Positions 5,454 through 12,640 of a DNA stretch of 21,624 nt are shown here, in pieces; the stretch's first letter is position 1, and each line of letters begins with the position of its first letter. The stretch covers positions 1-21,624 of IMG/VR virus record IMGVR_UViG_3300007514_000077; one strand, 5' to 3'. The position numbers were made by a program, and so were the translations under genes. The notes beneath the pieces are model-generated. The model did no database searches and was not told the DNA's origin. It was given only the letters and a program-made list of their open reading frames with translations. Source of the stretch: a virus.

Positions 5454-7516
5454 CCAAGTTTACCAGAAGGAGTTGCTGTTGCAAACTCAAGGCCTCTATC
5501 AATCATATCCGGAGTCTTTTCATAGCGGACATCTGTATGTGATGATGAATCAATATTCATAGCTGTGTTGGAGCTCGAACCACCTGGTGTTTGGGCAGAT
5601 GCCGATGCATCATCAACATCTGTCTGCAAGTTTGACATGTCAGCACCTTGTTCAACTGGTGGAAGGTTTTTGTATAAATTGTCAATCATTCCTTGAGCAT
5701 CATCAATTTCTGAACCTTCAACTAGATTTGTAGCAACTGAATCTCCTGCCATACCGCCTGCTACAGCAGAACCGATAACACCAAGCCCATAAACTGCCCA
5801 ACCAAGTGGACCTGTAGCAAGCAATGGTGATAATACAGTTGCAGCTGTGGCAGCAGCTGCTAATGAACCAGTACCTTTACCAACTGAACCTGCTCTATTA
5901 GCAGTATGAGCTCTTTGAATCAATTCCCATTCTTCATCAGTTATTGTTCTCATAGTGACATTACCTGATCCATCGGGCATTGGTAGTTCTTCTCCTGATT
6001 CGTATGCCATTTTGATTCTTTCAAATTTTTCATTTTGGTCTGTCCAATCCATATAGATTTCTGCTCCTGCTCCAGCTGGACCTAAAGCTTTGGTTGCAGT
6101 CACTTTAGCGGCCTTTAAAAGATTGGTACCTGTAGCTCTAGCTACATCGTCACCAGCTGAAGTTGCAACTTTAGCCGCATCGTCAGCAAGACTAGTTGTT
6201 TTACTTCCAGCTTTAGCCGCATCGTCAGCAAGACCACTTCCAGCTTTAGCCGCATCATCAGCAACTTCTGGCGCCAACCATCCAAATAGTCTTGGCATTT
6301 TTTCCGCAAGAGTTTTTCCCAAACCAGTGAATATGCCTGTTATCTTACTAATCGTTTTCTGAGCTGCAGTGGTAAGCCCAGCCCATGGATCCCAATCATC
6401 CCACTTCATCCAGAGCGTCATTAAACCAGCACCAACGAGAAGCCATGGTAGCAATGCCGCCAGAGAAGCAATCGCTTGTTTTTTCAGGTTTTTCAGTTTT
6501 AATTTATGTTCTATTACGGCATTCTTTAATCTTGTTTTATGATATTCTACTTCGCTTTGTTTTCTTTCTTCGTCTGCTTCTTTTTTATCTGATAATAAAG
6601 CTTTGCCATCAGGACCAAGAATAGATTTGGATTGTTTTTCTATTGCTTCCTTCACGCTAACAACAAATAAAGGATCATCTTTAGTTCCAAGAGGACCGGT
6701 TCCTCCACCCACAGCATCTTTTTCATCATCGTCACTTTCGGTTTCACTGGATCCAAACCCAAAGAATCCTTTAACTGAACCCCACATATTTGAGAAGGCC
6801 TCTTTTGTTTTTTGCCATGTTTCTTTAACCCAAGCCATGGCTACATCCAATGCCTCTCCTACTATAGGAATTTTTTTAATGAGAAAAACCAAACCTTTTA
6901 AAAGGGGTATAGCTATAAGTTTTGATAAAGTTTTAAGAGGTGCAATGACAAGCATTCTTAAAGCACCTGTGAGCACATTCACGCCAGCGACTGTTTTATG
7001 AACAGCTAATTTAAACAGGTTCATAGCTGGGCCAATAGCACCTATACCATTTGCCAGTTCTTTAACACCTCTACCAAATTGTTCGCTTCCTCCAATTGCA
7101 GTTTCCATAGGAGTTTTAGCAAACCAGGAGACTGTATCTCCAGTTTCTTCAAGGTTATTTCTAAGTTTCTTAAATGGTTTCGCTACTTCTTCAAACGCAA
7201 ATCCTAAGCCTTCCTTTAATCCGCCCCAAAAACTTTTCTGGTCCTCGTTCTCAGGGTCTAAATTCTTTTCTAATTTTTTACCTTGTTCAACACTAATTGC
7301 AGAGAAAACATTATTGTCTTTGAAAAGTTTATGAAGTTTTTCCATACCTTCTTTGCTTTCAGAGTAAGTTCTAAAAGTGTTTATATCAACATTTTGAGAA
7401 TACTTATCAATCTCTTTGTGGTGACCTAATGAACTTGTGAGAGTATCGAATTGGGCTTTTTCGTGCTTAGTAGGATTTGGTAACCTTGTAAGTTCTATTG
7501 TATTATTAGTTGCCAT
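5450..7516 (-). CDS. Probable tail tape measure protein
   Basis: The 688-aa protein has the build of a tape measure. It has a charged helical N-terminus and hydrophobic stretches at about residues 183-222, 349-370 and 550-600. The remainder is long helical Ala/Lys/Glu-rich sequence with a low-complexity C-terminus. Three copies of ADDAAK occur at about residues 419-449. At about 1.5 Angstrom per helical residue it would span roughly 100 nm, near the T4 tail length. It follows a gp26-like gene with a -1 frameshift site, the usual chaperone-to-tape-measure order. It is not recognisably similar to T4 gp29, and 17698-19524 is an alternative candidate. The start is preceded by GGAGGAG (spacing about 12) and a GATAAATA box. 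Confidence 0.65.
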   Translation of the reverse strand: MATNNTIELTRLPNPTKHEKAQFDTLTSSLGHHKEIDKYSQNVDINTFRTYSESKEGMEKLHKLFKDNNVFSAISVEQGKKLEKNLDPENEDQKSFWGGLKEGLGFAFEEVAKPFKKLRNNLEETGDTVSWFAKTPMETAIGGSEQFGRGVKELANGIGAIGPAMNLFKLAVHKTVAGVNVLTGALRMLVIAPLKTLSKLIAIPLLKGLVFLIKKIPIVGEALDVAMAWVKETWQKTKEAFSNMWGSVKGFFGFGSSETESDDDEKDAVGGGTGPLGTKDDPLFVVSVKEAIEKQSKSILGPDGKALLSDKKEADEERKQSEVEYHKTRLKNAVIEHKLKLKNLKKQAIASLAALLPWLLVGAGLMTLWMKWDDWDPWAGLTTAAQKTISKITGIFTGLGKTLAEKMPRLFGWLAPEVADDAAKAGSGLADDAAKAGSKTTSLADDAAKVATSAGDDVARATGTNLLKAAKVTATKALGPAGAGAEIYMDWTDQNEKFERIKMAYESGEELPMPDGSGNVTMRTITDEEWELIQRAHTANRAGSVGKGTGSLAAAATAATVLSPLLATGPLGWAVYGLGVIGSAVAGGMAGDSVATNLVEGSEIDDAQGMIDNLYKNLPPVEQGADMSNLQTDVDDASASAQTPGGSSSNTAMNIDSSSHTDVRYEKTPDMIDRGLEFATATPSGKLG
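6169..6265 (-). repeat. Three near-identical ~22-24 bp direct repeats in the tape measure gene
   Basis: Copies of CTTTAGCCGCATCGTCAGCA begin near 6170, 6211 and 6244 on the plus strand; the third has one change (CATCATCA). A more degenerate unit lies at about 6145-6160. On the coding strand they encode repeats of LADDAAKAG. Spacing is 41 and 33 bases, so they are dispersed rather than strictly tandem. They suggest duplication by slippage or recombination. Confidence 0.75.
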
Positions 7517-7520
7517 TTAA

Positions 7521-7922
7521 CTATTTATCTCCTCCGAACGCTTTACCAGCCTCTGATATTCCAAATGCACCAAGTGTCACTACAACAAATGAAGTGTAGA
7601 TTGTTTCGGAAACTTTTAGGTCTATGTCCCAAACTACTGCTGTAAGTAAGTCGGTGACACCAAAACACATCATTAGGAAGAATGAGATAAATCCTATAAT
7701 AGCCTTTTCGTTTAAATCGTTTGAGTCTAAGAATAAGTCGATGAATTTTCTTTTAGGTGGTTCAACACCTTCTTTTAATTTTCTTGCATCATCTTTTAAC
7801 TGTTTGATTACATCTTCTTGGTCATCGAGCTTGTCCAAGAGAGCCATATATTTTTCCAAGTCAATTTCGACTTCATTTCTTTCATCTCTATCATCGTAAT
7901 CTCTATCTCTATCTCTAGCCAT
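7521..7922 (-). CDS. Small membrane protein with two predicted transmembrane helices
   Basis: The 133-aa product has a highly charged start (RDRDRDYDDRDERNE), a coiled-coil-like segment to about residue 50, and two hydrophobic helices at about 74-97 and 107-125 with a short loop. Holins and some phage envelope-contact proteins look like this, but no family is recognised. Its place between the chaperone pair and the tape measure argues for a tail-associated role as much as for lysis. It has a strong Shine-Dalgarno (AGGAG), and its ATG shares a base with the stop of the -1 frame extension (TAATG). Confidence 0.7.
   Translation of the reverse strand: MARDRDRDYDDRDERNEVEIDLEKYMALLDKLDDQEDVIKQLKDDARKLKEGVEPPKRKFIDLFLDSNDLNEKAIIGFISFFLMMCFGVTDLLTAVVWDIDLKVSETIYTSFVVVTLGAFGISEAGKAFGGDK
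7522..7529 (-). promoter_or_regulatory. Putative late promoter box (GATAAATA) before the tape measure gene
   Basis: On the minus strand GATAAATA is followed by GTTAA and then the ATG at 7516, the same 5-nt spacing as before gp25 and the gene at 280. The box overlaps the last codons and TAG stop of the upstream membrane-protein gene (stop 7523-7521), so coding constraint may explain it. Confidence 0.25.
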
Positions 7923-8116
7923 TATCTTCTCCTGTTGGCAGCTGCTTTCTGCCGTTCTTTCTCTTCTTCAAGATATTGCATCAGTAAGTTAATGTATATA
8001 TCCCTTTCCCATGGAATCATGTTCTCCAATTCTGTAAGTGAATACTTGTGGTGTTGCATCATTTGAAAGTTTGTTTGGTAATAGTTAAACAAACTATCAT
8101 GCGAAAGGGTTACTAA
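7922..8116 (-). CDS. Probable -1 frameshift extension of the gp26 homologue (tail assembly chaperone, gp51 position)
   Basis: This 64-codon frame is open from the slippery run at the end of the gp26-like gene to a TAA overlapping the next ATG. It contains FQMMQHHKYSLTELENMIPW, then ERDIYINLLMQYLEEEKER. Aromatic/Pro-Trp followed by an RDIY helix and a Glu-rich tail is the style of the 'T' part of phage tail chaperones. The only internal start pair (ATGATG, 8062 and 8059) lacks a Shine-Dalgarno, so expression by -1 slippage to a fusion of about 298 aa is favoured. In T4 the corresponding position holds gene 51. A 46-aa independent product from 8062 is the alternative. Confidence 0.65.
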   Translation of the reverse strand, partial: LVTLSHDSLFNYYQTNFQMMQHHKYSLTELENMIPWERDIYINLLMQYLEEEKERQKAAANRRR

Positions 8117-8122
8117 AAAAAA
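8068..8122 (-). other. Programmed -1 ribosomal frameshift site with downstream hairpin
   Basis: On the minus strand the gp26-like frame ends AAT TTT TTT TAG, giving the heptamer T TTT TTT (8122-8116) directly before the stop. Both P- and A-site tRNAs can re-pair in -1. A 9-bp hairpin follows: AGTTTGTTT (8095-8087) with AAACAAACT (8076-8068) and a 10-nt loop. The gap of 20 nt between heptamer and hairpin is longer than usual. Confidence 0.6.
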
Positions 8123-8817
8123 TTTTGTAAACCTTGAATTACATTATTAGATACTTCTCCACATTTATCGCATTTGTATTCCATCTCTCTTTTCAAAGTA
8201 GGCATTGAATCAAAATACTTAGTAATCTTTTCGAATTGATTAACAGTAAGATTCTCTATAAATTCATCTATTTCTGAATCTCTATGTTCTGCCATTTCGT
8301 AGATGTTTTCTTCATCATATATTCTAACCATACAAGTTCGAAGAATTGGTTTAATCATTTCGACTTCATCTAGTCCTTCTACTTCGTATATTAGTTGAGA
8401 ACCTGGTGGTGACAATTCAACCATAAGATGTTCATTAAGTTCAATCTTATTGTCTAGTATGTTTGAGGTATCAACTTCAACTGTTGTTAAGTCTAACTCC
8501 TGAAAACCTAGTCCATCACAACCATCTTTCTTACACATTAAAGGAATTTTGGCAGTTTCTCCAACTGATTTAGTTCTAATTTGTAAAAATAAGTATTCTA
8601 AATCAACTAGAGGTAGTTTTGAACCATCTACCTTTCCTTCTGTGACTGATTTAATCATTGCCATAATTGCATCAAAAATCGCAGTCGCATTTTCACTTTC
8701 TCTTGCAACTAACAGATGATTCTGTTCTTTTACAAGAAAGGGTCTATAACTCACTTCAATTCCTGATACAGGTAGCTCACATTTATATGTTGGAGCCTTT
8801 TGTATTGGTAAACTCAT
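8113..8817 (-). CDS. 26: gp26-like baseplate hub / tail assembly chaperone protein
   Basis: The 234-aa protein resembles the T4 gp26 family (T4 baseplate protein family). It has a beta-rich N-terminus with YRPFLVKEQNHLLVA, a central zinc-ribbon half-site CKKDGC (Cys95, Cys100) and a matching C-terminal CDKCG (Cys216, Cys219), and QFEKITKYFDSMPTL between. In T4 gp26 is needed for hub assembly. The final residues NFF are encoded in a U-run that is a likely frameshift site, suggesting it also acts as the 'G' half of a tail chaperone pair. It has an AGGAG Shine-Dalgarno. Confidence 0.8.
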   Translation of the reverse strand: MSLPIQKAPTYKCELPVSGIEVSYRPFLVKEQNHLLVARESENATAIFDAIMAMIKSVTEGKVDGSKLPLVDLEYLFLQIRTKSVGETAKIPLMCKKDGCDGLGFQELDLTTVEVDTSNILDNKIELNEHLMVELSPPGSQLIYEVEGLDEVEMIKPILRTCMVRIYDEENIYEMAEHRDSEIDEFIENLTVNQFEKITKYFDSMPTLKREMEYKCDKCGEVSNNVIQGLQNFF

Positions 8818-8839
8818 AATATAGTTTCTCCTAATTTAT

Positions 8840-9883
8840 CTATCCAAAAAGACCGCCTAGTGTTGCTAAACGGTCATTAAATCTTTGAAGACTGTTATTT
8901 GCACTGTTGCCACCTTTTCGGAGGTTGGTGACACTAGCCCATACATCTAACCATCTTCTTCCTTTATTTATACCACTTACAGGATTTGGATTTGAGTATT
9001 CAGATTCCCAAGTCCTAAAAGCGAATGTAGTCTCAAATCGCATCAATTGGTCACTATTTTCGGCACTTAATTCCATAGGGGCAAATGAAATTGGATATGC
9101 CTCATGTATTCTATACTGTAGTGACTTCTTATCAGACCTTGTAATTTGTTTTACAACTATTTCACCCACATAGTTATCGTAGTATTCGAACTGTGGATTA
9201 ATTGAATTGCCTACTCCAGTATCGCCCATTTTTGATGATAGGTTTTTGTGCTGTTCAGCAAGTTCTGGCATTTTACTTCTTAAGTCAGGATCATTTCTGA
9301 CTGCCTCTTGTAATTTCTCGTTCTCTGCTATAAGGCCTCCAAGTTTCTTTTGTTCTGATGCTACGCCTGATTGACCCATAAATATTGCACTTTGCCATGC
9401 TTCAATTATGAATCTATCTGCAAATGATGAATCGCACACGAATGTAAATGATACTTCTTGTCCATCCATTCCTAACATATATGGCATTTTTCTTGTTGGT
9501 CCATATTCAGACCAGTCTGCTGTTTCTAATTGACGACCAGGTAATGATGCAGTTATACATCTAACACCTTCTAAGTTTAACCCTAACTTAGGACAATAGA
9601 AGTCTACGGTGTATCTATTTGGTCTCGCCCCTTGGTCGAATTGATATCTTAATTTATCTATATTTAATCTAGCGGTCTTATTTTTACCCATATGGGATCC
9701 ACTTTTAGCAGCCTCAGCAGCAGCTGTTCTTGCAGCTCTTCTATTCCTTCTACCTTCTTGTCTTGCTTGTCTACGAGCTTGTCGTTGTTTTCTTCTTCTA
9801 TAACTACTTGAACCAAGTTGTTTGTTTAGTTCTTCTATTTTCGCCGCCGTGGCCTCTATTTCTGCTCTATATTTAGTTACCAT
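8840..9883 (-). CDS. 54: gp54-like baseplate-tail tube initiator with Arg-rich N-terminal extension
   Basis: Residues ~80-330 match the gp54/tube-protein fold: RYTVDFYCPKLGL, then LPGRQLETADWSEYGPTRKMPY, VSFTFVCDSSFADRFIIEAW and YPISFAPMELSAENSDQLMRFETTFAFRTWE. T4 gp54 has equivalent blocks (LSYETDWNYN, YISVSAPELS-like, TFAYR). gp54 caps the baseplate and starts tube polymerisation. The first 65 residues are unusual: a helix followed by an Arg-rich stretch (about 29-52) and then Met65. Translation might instead start at Met65, but no strong Shine-Dalgarno supports either. The start overlaps the upstream gene by 11 nt. Confidence 0.8.
   Translation of the reverse strand: MVTKYRAEIEATAAKIEELNKQLGSSSYRRRKQRQARRQARQEGRRNRRAARTAAAEAAKSGSHMGKNKTARLNIDKLRYQFDQGARPNRYTVDFYCPKLGLNLEGVRCITASLPGRQLETADWSEYGPTRKMPYMLGMDGQEVSFTFVCDSSFADRFIIEAWQSAIFMGQSGVASEQKKLGGLIAENEKLQEAVRNDPDLRSKMPELAEQHKNLSSKMGDTGVGNSINPQFEYYDNYVGEIVVKQITRSDKKSLQYRIHEAYPISFAPMELSAENSDQLMRFETTFAFRTWESEYSNPNPVSGINKGRRWLDVWASVTNLRKGGNSANNSLQRFNDRLATLGGLFG
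8966..8973 (-). promoter_or_regulatory. Exact TATAAATA inside gp54, possible late promoter for gp26
   Basis: On the minus strand TATAAATA lies within the gp54 frame (GGT ATA AAT AAA). A transcript from it would begin about 140 nt before gp26 and could supply gp26, the frameshift product, the membrane protein and the tape measure. It may be chance. Confidence 0.25.
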
Positions 9884-10472
9884 TTATTTTTCTTATACTT
9901 TCTGTATAAACCTCTCTTACTTGTTTCTTTTGCCAATCGGCGAGCGGCAACATTGCCATTACATCCCAATAATCAGATGTAATTTCTAATGCACGACCAT
10001 CGATGTGTTGTGTTAAGTACCTCTTATAACATGGTTTAAAAAACCTCATTTTACTCATACCTCTTAACATTTCATATCTAACTCTTATATGAGGTTTCAT
10101 ATTCTCGTCTCTAGTATCATCGTCTAATCTTATATACTTGTATAGTTCATAGAGTAATCTAACACGATATCTAGGTGGAATATAATGAAGATTTAAACCA
10201 CTAAAACCGCCTTGATACATATCTAGTATTAATACTACAGGAAATCTATCCCAATAAGGTAACTTTTCTTTAGTCTTTGCATCGTAAAAGAATGTATACA
10301 TTCTACCTTCGAGATATCTTCTTGCCTTATTAAGACTAGATTGTCTGTAAAAAGCTTCAGAAGTTGTTTTTATAGTCCTAACTCTTTGTTGAAACCATCT
10401 TAAACTTTCTAATGACCTTGCTTCTAACTCAGCGGGTGTTTCTTGTTCTAATCTCTTTATTAGACTTTCCAT
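9873..10472 (-). CDS. Conserved T4-like phage protein of unknown function (probable virion or assembly protein)
   Basis: The 199-aa protein carries MYTFFYDAKTKEKLPYWDRF, then PVVLILDMYQGGFSGLNLHY and IPPRYRVRLLYELYKYI. I recall this FYDAKTKxKLPYxDxFP...GxNLHYxPP pattern from unnamed proteins of many T4-like phages, but I cannot assign a T4 gene number with confidence. It is basic and helical at both ends. The position directly upstream of gp54 in the minus-strand tail operon suggests a structural or assembly role. A CATAAATA box is placed 6 nt before the ATG. Confidence 0.65.
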   Translation of the reverse strand: MESLIKRLEQETPAELEARSLESLRWFQQRVRTIKTTSEAFYRQSSLNKARRYLEGRMYTFFYDAKTKEKLPYWDRFPVVLILDMYQGGFSGLNLHYIPPRYRVRLLYELYKYIRLDDDTRDENMKPHIRVRYEMLRGMSKMRFFKPCYKRYLTQHIDGRALEITSDYWDVMAMLPLADWQKKQVREVYTESIRKINGN

Positions 10473-10478
10473 GCCTAT

Positions 10479-10486
10479 TATTTATG
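10479..10486 (-). promoter_or_regulatory. Putative late promoter box (CATAAATA) before the 199-aa tail-operon gene
   Basis: On the minus strand CATAAATA follows immediately after the TGA of the upstream gene (10489-10487) and ends 6 nt before the ATG at 10472. It is in a true intergenic gap, so it is not forced by coding. It would separate the sugar-nucleotide genes from the tail genes transcriptionally. Confidence 0.4.
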
Positions 10487-11338
10487 TCAGAAAGTATAGA
10501 TTTTGTAGTTTTCTTTTTCTATAGTTTCTACCGAATTGGGATAAAGTTCAAGAATTGTGGAAAGGTCGGCGAGTTTTAGGGTATAGCCATTTTTAGTCTC
10601 AATTGCCACACCTGTTGAACCTTCTGTTCTAACATAGGGCATTATATCATCTGCTCCGACTCCAATTAAAACGGGTAGTTTATTATCAAACATAGATTTG
10701 ATATCTTCTGTTGAATTAACAATAGTCGGTCTATCTTCTTGCATATGCATCTCTAATATCTTACCATTAACACTCGCAATAAAGAATGTCTTGTCTTTTA
10801 CTTTCATGAAGATGTTTTTCCACTCTTCAAATGTTAATGGTGTTCTATCAGAGAATGTTTCGTTGGTATCCCACATAACAACATCATCTTTTAATGTTTT
10901 TAAGTACCATAATGCGTATATTCTTGACATTCCTGGATGAATGAACATATGTTTGCCTTCAATGACGCCTTGAATGGTGGAATCGAGGCCAACTGTTCGA
11001 TATTGGTCGATTAAATACATAATTTTGCAACAATGATAGACTTTATTCTGCTTTTCCTTCATAGTTTCTTCGGAAAATGTATTTTTATCGATGGTTGGGC
11101 CATCTATACCTTCGAGTAAGGTTACGACATAATCCACCAATCTACCGTCATTATATCGAGTATTGTTTTCTCCGATTAACCCCTTTTCGACACAATCACC
11201 TAGATTAATAAGATACGGTTTAGACTTGTTTTCACATATCCAATTAAAGTATTCTTCTGCTTCAATTAGGGTTTCGGGTTCTTCGGATATAAGAAAGTGT
11301 TTAAACTCTTCATACGGACTTTTCTCATCAGTGAACAT
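10487..11338 (-). CDS. Hypothetical protein in the KdsB/HAD cassette (283 aa)
   Basis: No family is recognised. The sequence is soluble, acidic and helical at first (FKHFLISEEPETLIEAEEYF). It contains a block IQGVIEGKHMFIHPGMSRIY followed by ALWYLKTL, and a beta-rich C-terminal half (KTFFIASVNGKILEMHMQED, then PVLIGVGADDIMPYV). The HPGMSR block resembles short substrate-binding loops, but this is not enough for a call. It overlaps the KdsB stop by 11 nt, so it is cotranscribed with KdsB and the phosphatase and may act on the same surface-sugar pathway. Confidence 0.55.
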   Translation of the reverse strand: MFTDEKSPYEEFKHFLISEEPETLIEAEEYFNWICENKSKPYLINLGDCVEKGLIGENNTRYNDGRLVDYVVTLLEGIDGPTIDKNTFSEETMKEKQNKVYHCCKIMYLIDQYRTVGLDSTIQGVIEGKHMFIHPGMSRIYALWYLKTLKDDVVMWDTNETFSDRTPLTFEEWKNIFMKVKDKTFFIASVNGKILEMHMQEDRPTIVNSTEDIKSMFDNKLPVLIGVGADDIMPYVRTEGSTGVAIETKNGYTLKLADLSTILELYPNSVETIEKENYKIYTF

Positions 11339-12080
11339 TGTTTAGAAATTTCTCCACTCGTTTTAAATCTTCGATTGTATCTACGGAAAGACCTTCATCT
11401 TGAACTTCAACCATTCTAACTGCATAACCATTTTCAATGTATCTTAACATCTCTACTGATTCTGCTTTCTCATTTTCACCCACAATCAATTCAGGAAACA
11501 TCTCTAACATTTGTCGATTGAAAACATACAAACCCAATTGTTGTTTAAATGGTGTTTCTTCTTTTTGATGATATGGTATTGCAAGTCTAGAATAGTATAT
11601 TGCATTACTGTTCAAGTCGGTGATAACTTTAACCACATTCTTATCTTGTAGTTTATTACTGTTGTTGACATCGACATATGCATTTGATACACCTATATCT
11701 CTATTGTGACTCAATATAAGACTATCAATTGCATCTGGATCGATAAGTGGTTCATCGCCTTGAATGTTTACGAAGATATTACCATCTAGCAGCTCAAGTG
11801 CTTTCGCACATCGGTCTGTTCCACTTCGTACATCATCTTCAATAACTATACATCTCATTTCGTTTTTAGAACAGTAGTTAGCGATTCTTTGGTCGTCTGT
11901 AAGAATAACAACAGTATCTAAATGTTTACAACTACATGCACGGTCATAAACTCTTCGTATCATGGGAACACCATTAATGAGTGCTAGGGGTTTACCTTCG
12001 AATCGAACCGAACTCCATCGTGCAGGTATTAAACCTACAGTGAGATTAGTTCCTTTATCTGGCTTATTGAGTGTTCGCAT
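11328..12080 (-). CDS. kdsB: CMP-Kdo synthetase (3-deoxy-manno-octulosonate cytidylyltransferase)
   Basis: From ATG 12080 the product is 250 aa, the normal KdsB length. Motifs in order: IPARWSSVRFEGKPL (18-32), NGVPMIRRVYDRA (36-48), SGTDR (87-91), NIQGDEPLIDP (105-115) with the metal-binding Asp109, YYSRLAIPY, QLGLYVFNRQML, EMLRYIENG and SVDTIEDL. These match KdsB rather than sialic-acid NeuA, which has a different P-loop (PARGGSK). The enzyme makes CMP-Kdo from Kdo and CTP for lipopolysaccharide. A longer start at 12143 exists, but its extra residues lie in the phosphatase gene. The overlap with that gene is 46 nt. KdsA and a Kdo transferase are not in this window. Confidence 0.9.
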   Translation of the reverse strand: MRTLNKPDKGTNLTVGLIPARWSSVRFEGKPLALINGVPMIRRVYDRACSCKHLDTVVILTDDQRIANYCSKNEMRCIVIEDDVRSGTDRCAKALELLDGNIFVNIQGDEPLIDPDAIDSLILSHNRDIGVSNAYVDVNNSNKLQDKNVVKVITDLNSNAIYYSRLAIPYHQKEETPFKQQLGLYVFNRQMLEMFPELIVGENEKAESVEMLRYIENGYAVRMVEVQDEGLSVDTIEDLKRVEKFLNNVH

Positions 12081-12640
12081 GTCACATTTCCATAACCATA
12101 ATTTGCGTGTATGAATTTTATATTCGCCCTTTGAGCAGCCCAATAATCAACATTCATATCTCCTACATAGACTGTATCTTGTGGGTCAGCATTGCACATA
12201 GCCATACAAAAGAGTAGTTGGTCTGGTGCAGGTTTGCCTCTTAGACCTTGTTTGGGCGAACATACAAACTCAAATTTTGGTAAATTCTTTATCATTACCT
12301 GAGTTCTATCTGCATGTTTAGAGGTAACAATTGCAATCTTGTTACCTTCTTTTTTTAATTTACGCAATGTTTTAACTGCGCCTGGATATATAGTGATTAA
12401 ATCTTGATTGTCTAAAGATGCACCACCATAAGTATCGTAAATTTCTTTGTGTTCTTCTTCTATGCCGATTGAAGTAAGAATATCGTTGAATGGCAGTCCA
12501 ACATGTGCAAAATAGTCTGTAAAACTTGGTTCTAGACTATGTACTATCTTACATCTGTTCCAAGATGCTTCCATGTTTCTTTTAGAATCAATTAAAACAC
12601 CATCTAAATCGAAGATATAAAGTTTGGGGAGTTCGTTCAC
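12035..12640 (-). CDS. HAD-superfamily phosphatase with alpha-helical cap
   Basis: The 201-aa product has all four HAD motifs: FDLDGVL (Asp11, Asp13), VTSK (Thr106/Ser107), Lys136 in GKPAPD, and VGDMNVD (Asp161, Asp165). A helical cap lies between motifs I and II (about 17-85), as in phosphoglycolate phosphatase and beta-phosphoglucomutase relatives. KdsC, the usual Kdo-8-phosphate phosphatase, lacks such a cap. The tight overlap with kdsB nevertheless suggests dephosphorylation of a sugar phosphate in the same pathway. The start is GTG (12640), inside the gp4 stop (GTGA). Confidence 0.85.
   Translation of the reverse strand: MNELPKLYIFDLDGVLIDSKRNMEASWNRCKIVHSLEPSFTDYFAHVGLPFNDILTSIGIEEEHKEIYDTYGGASLDNQDLITIYPGAVKTLRKLKKEGNKIAIVTSKHADRTQVMIKNLPKFEFVCSPKQGLRGKPAPDQLLFCMAMCNADPQDTVYVGDMNVDYWAAQRANIKFIHANYGYGNVTCEHSISQIKELISL

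Noticed and set aside
12081-12143. Longer start for KdsB at 12143
   Set aside because: The extra 21 residues are encoded within the HAD gene in another frame and precede the KdsB P-loop by more than the family normally has.
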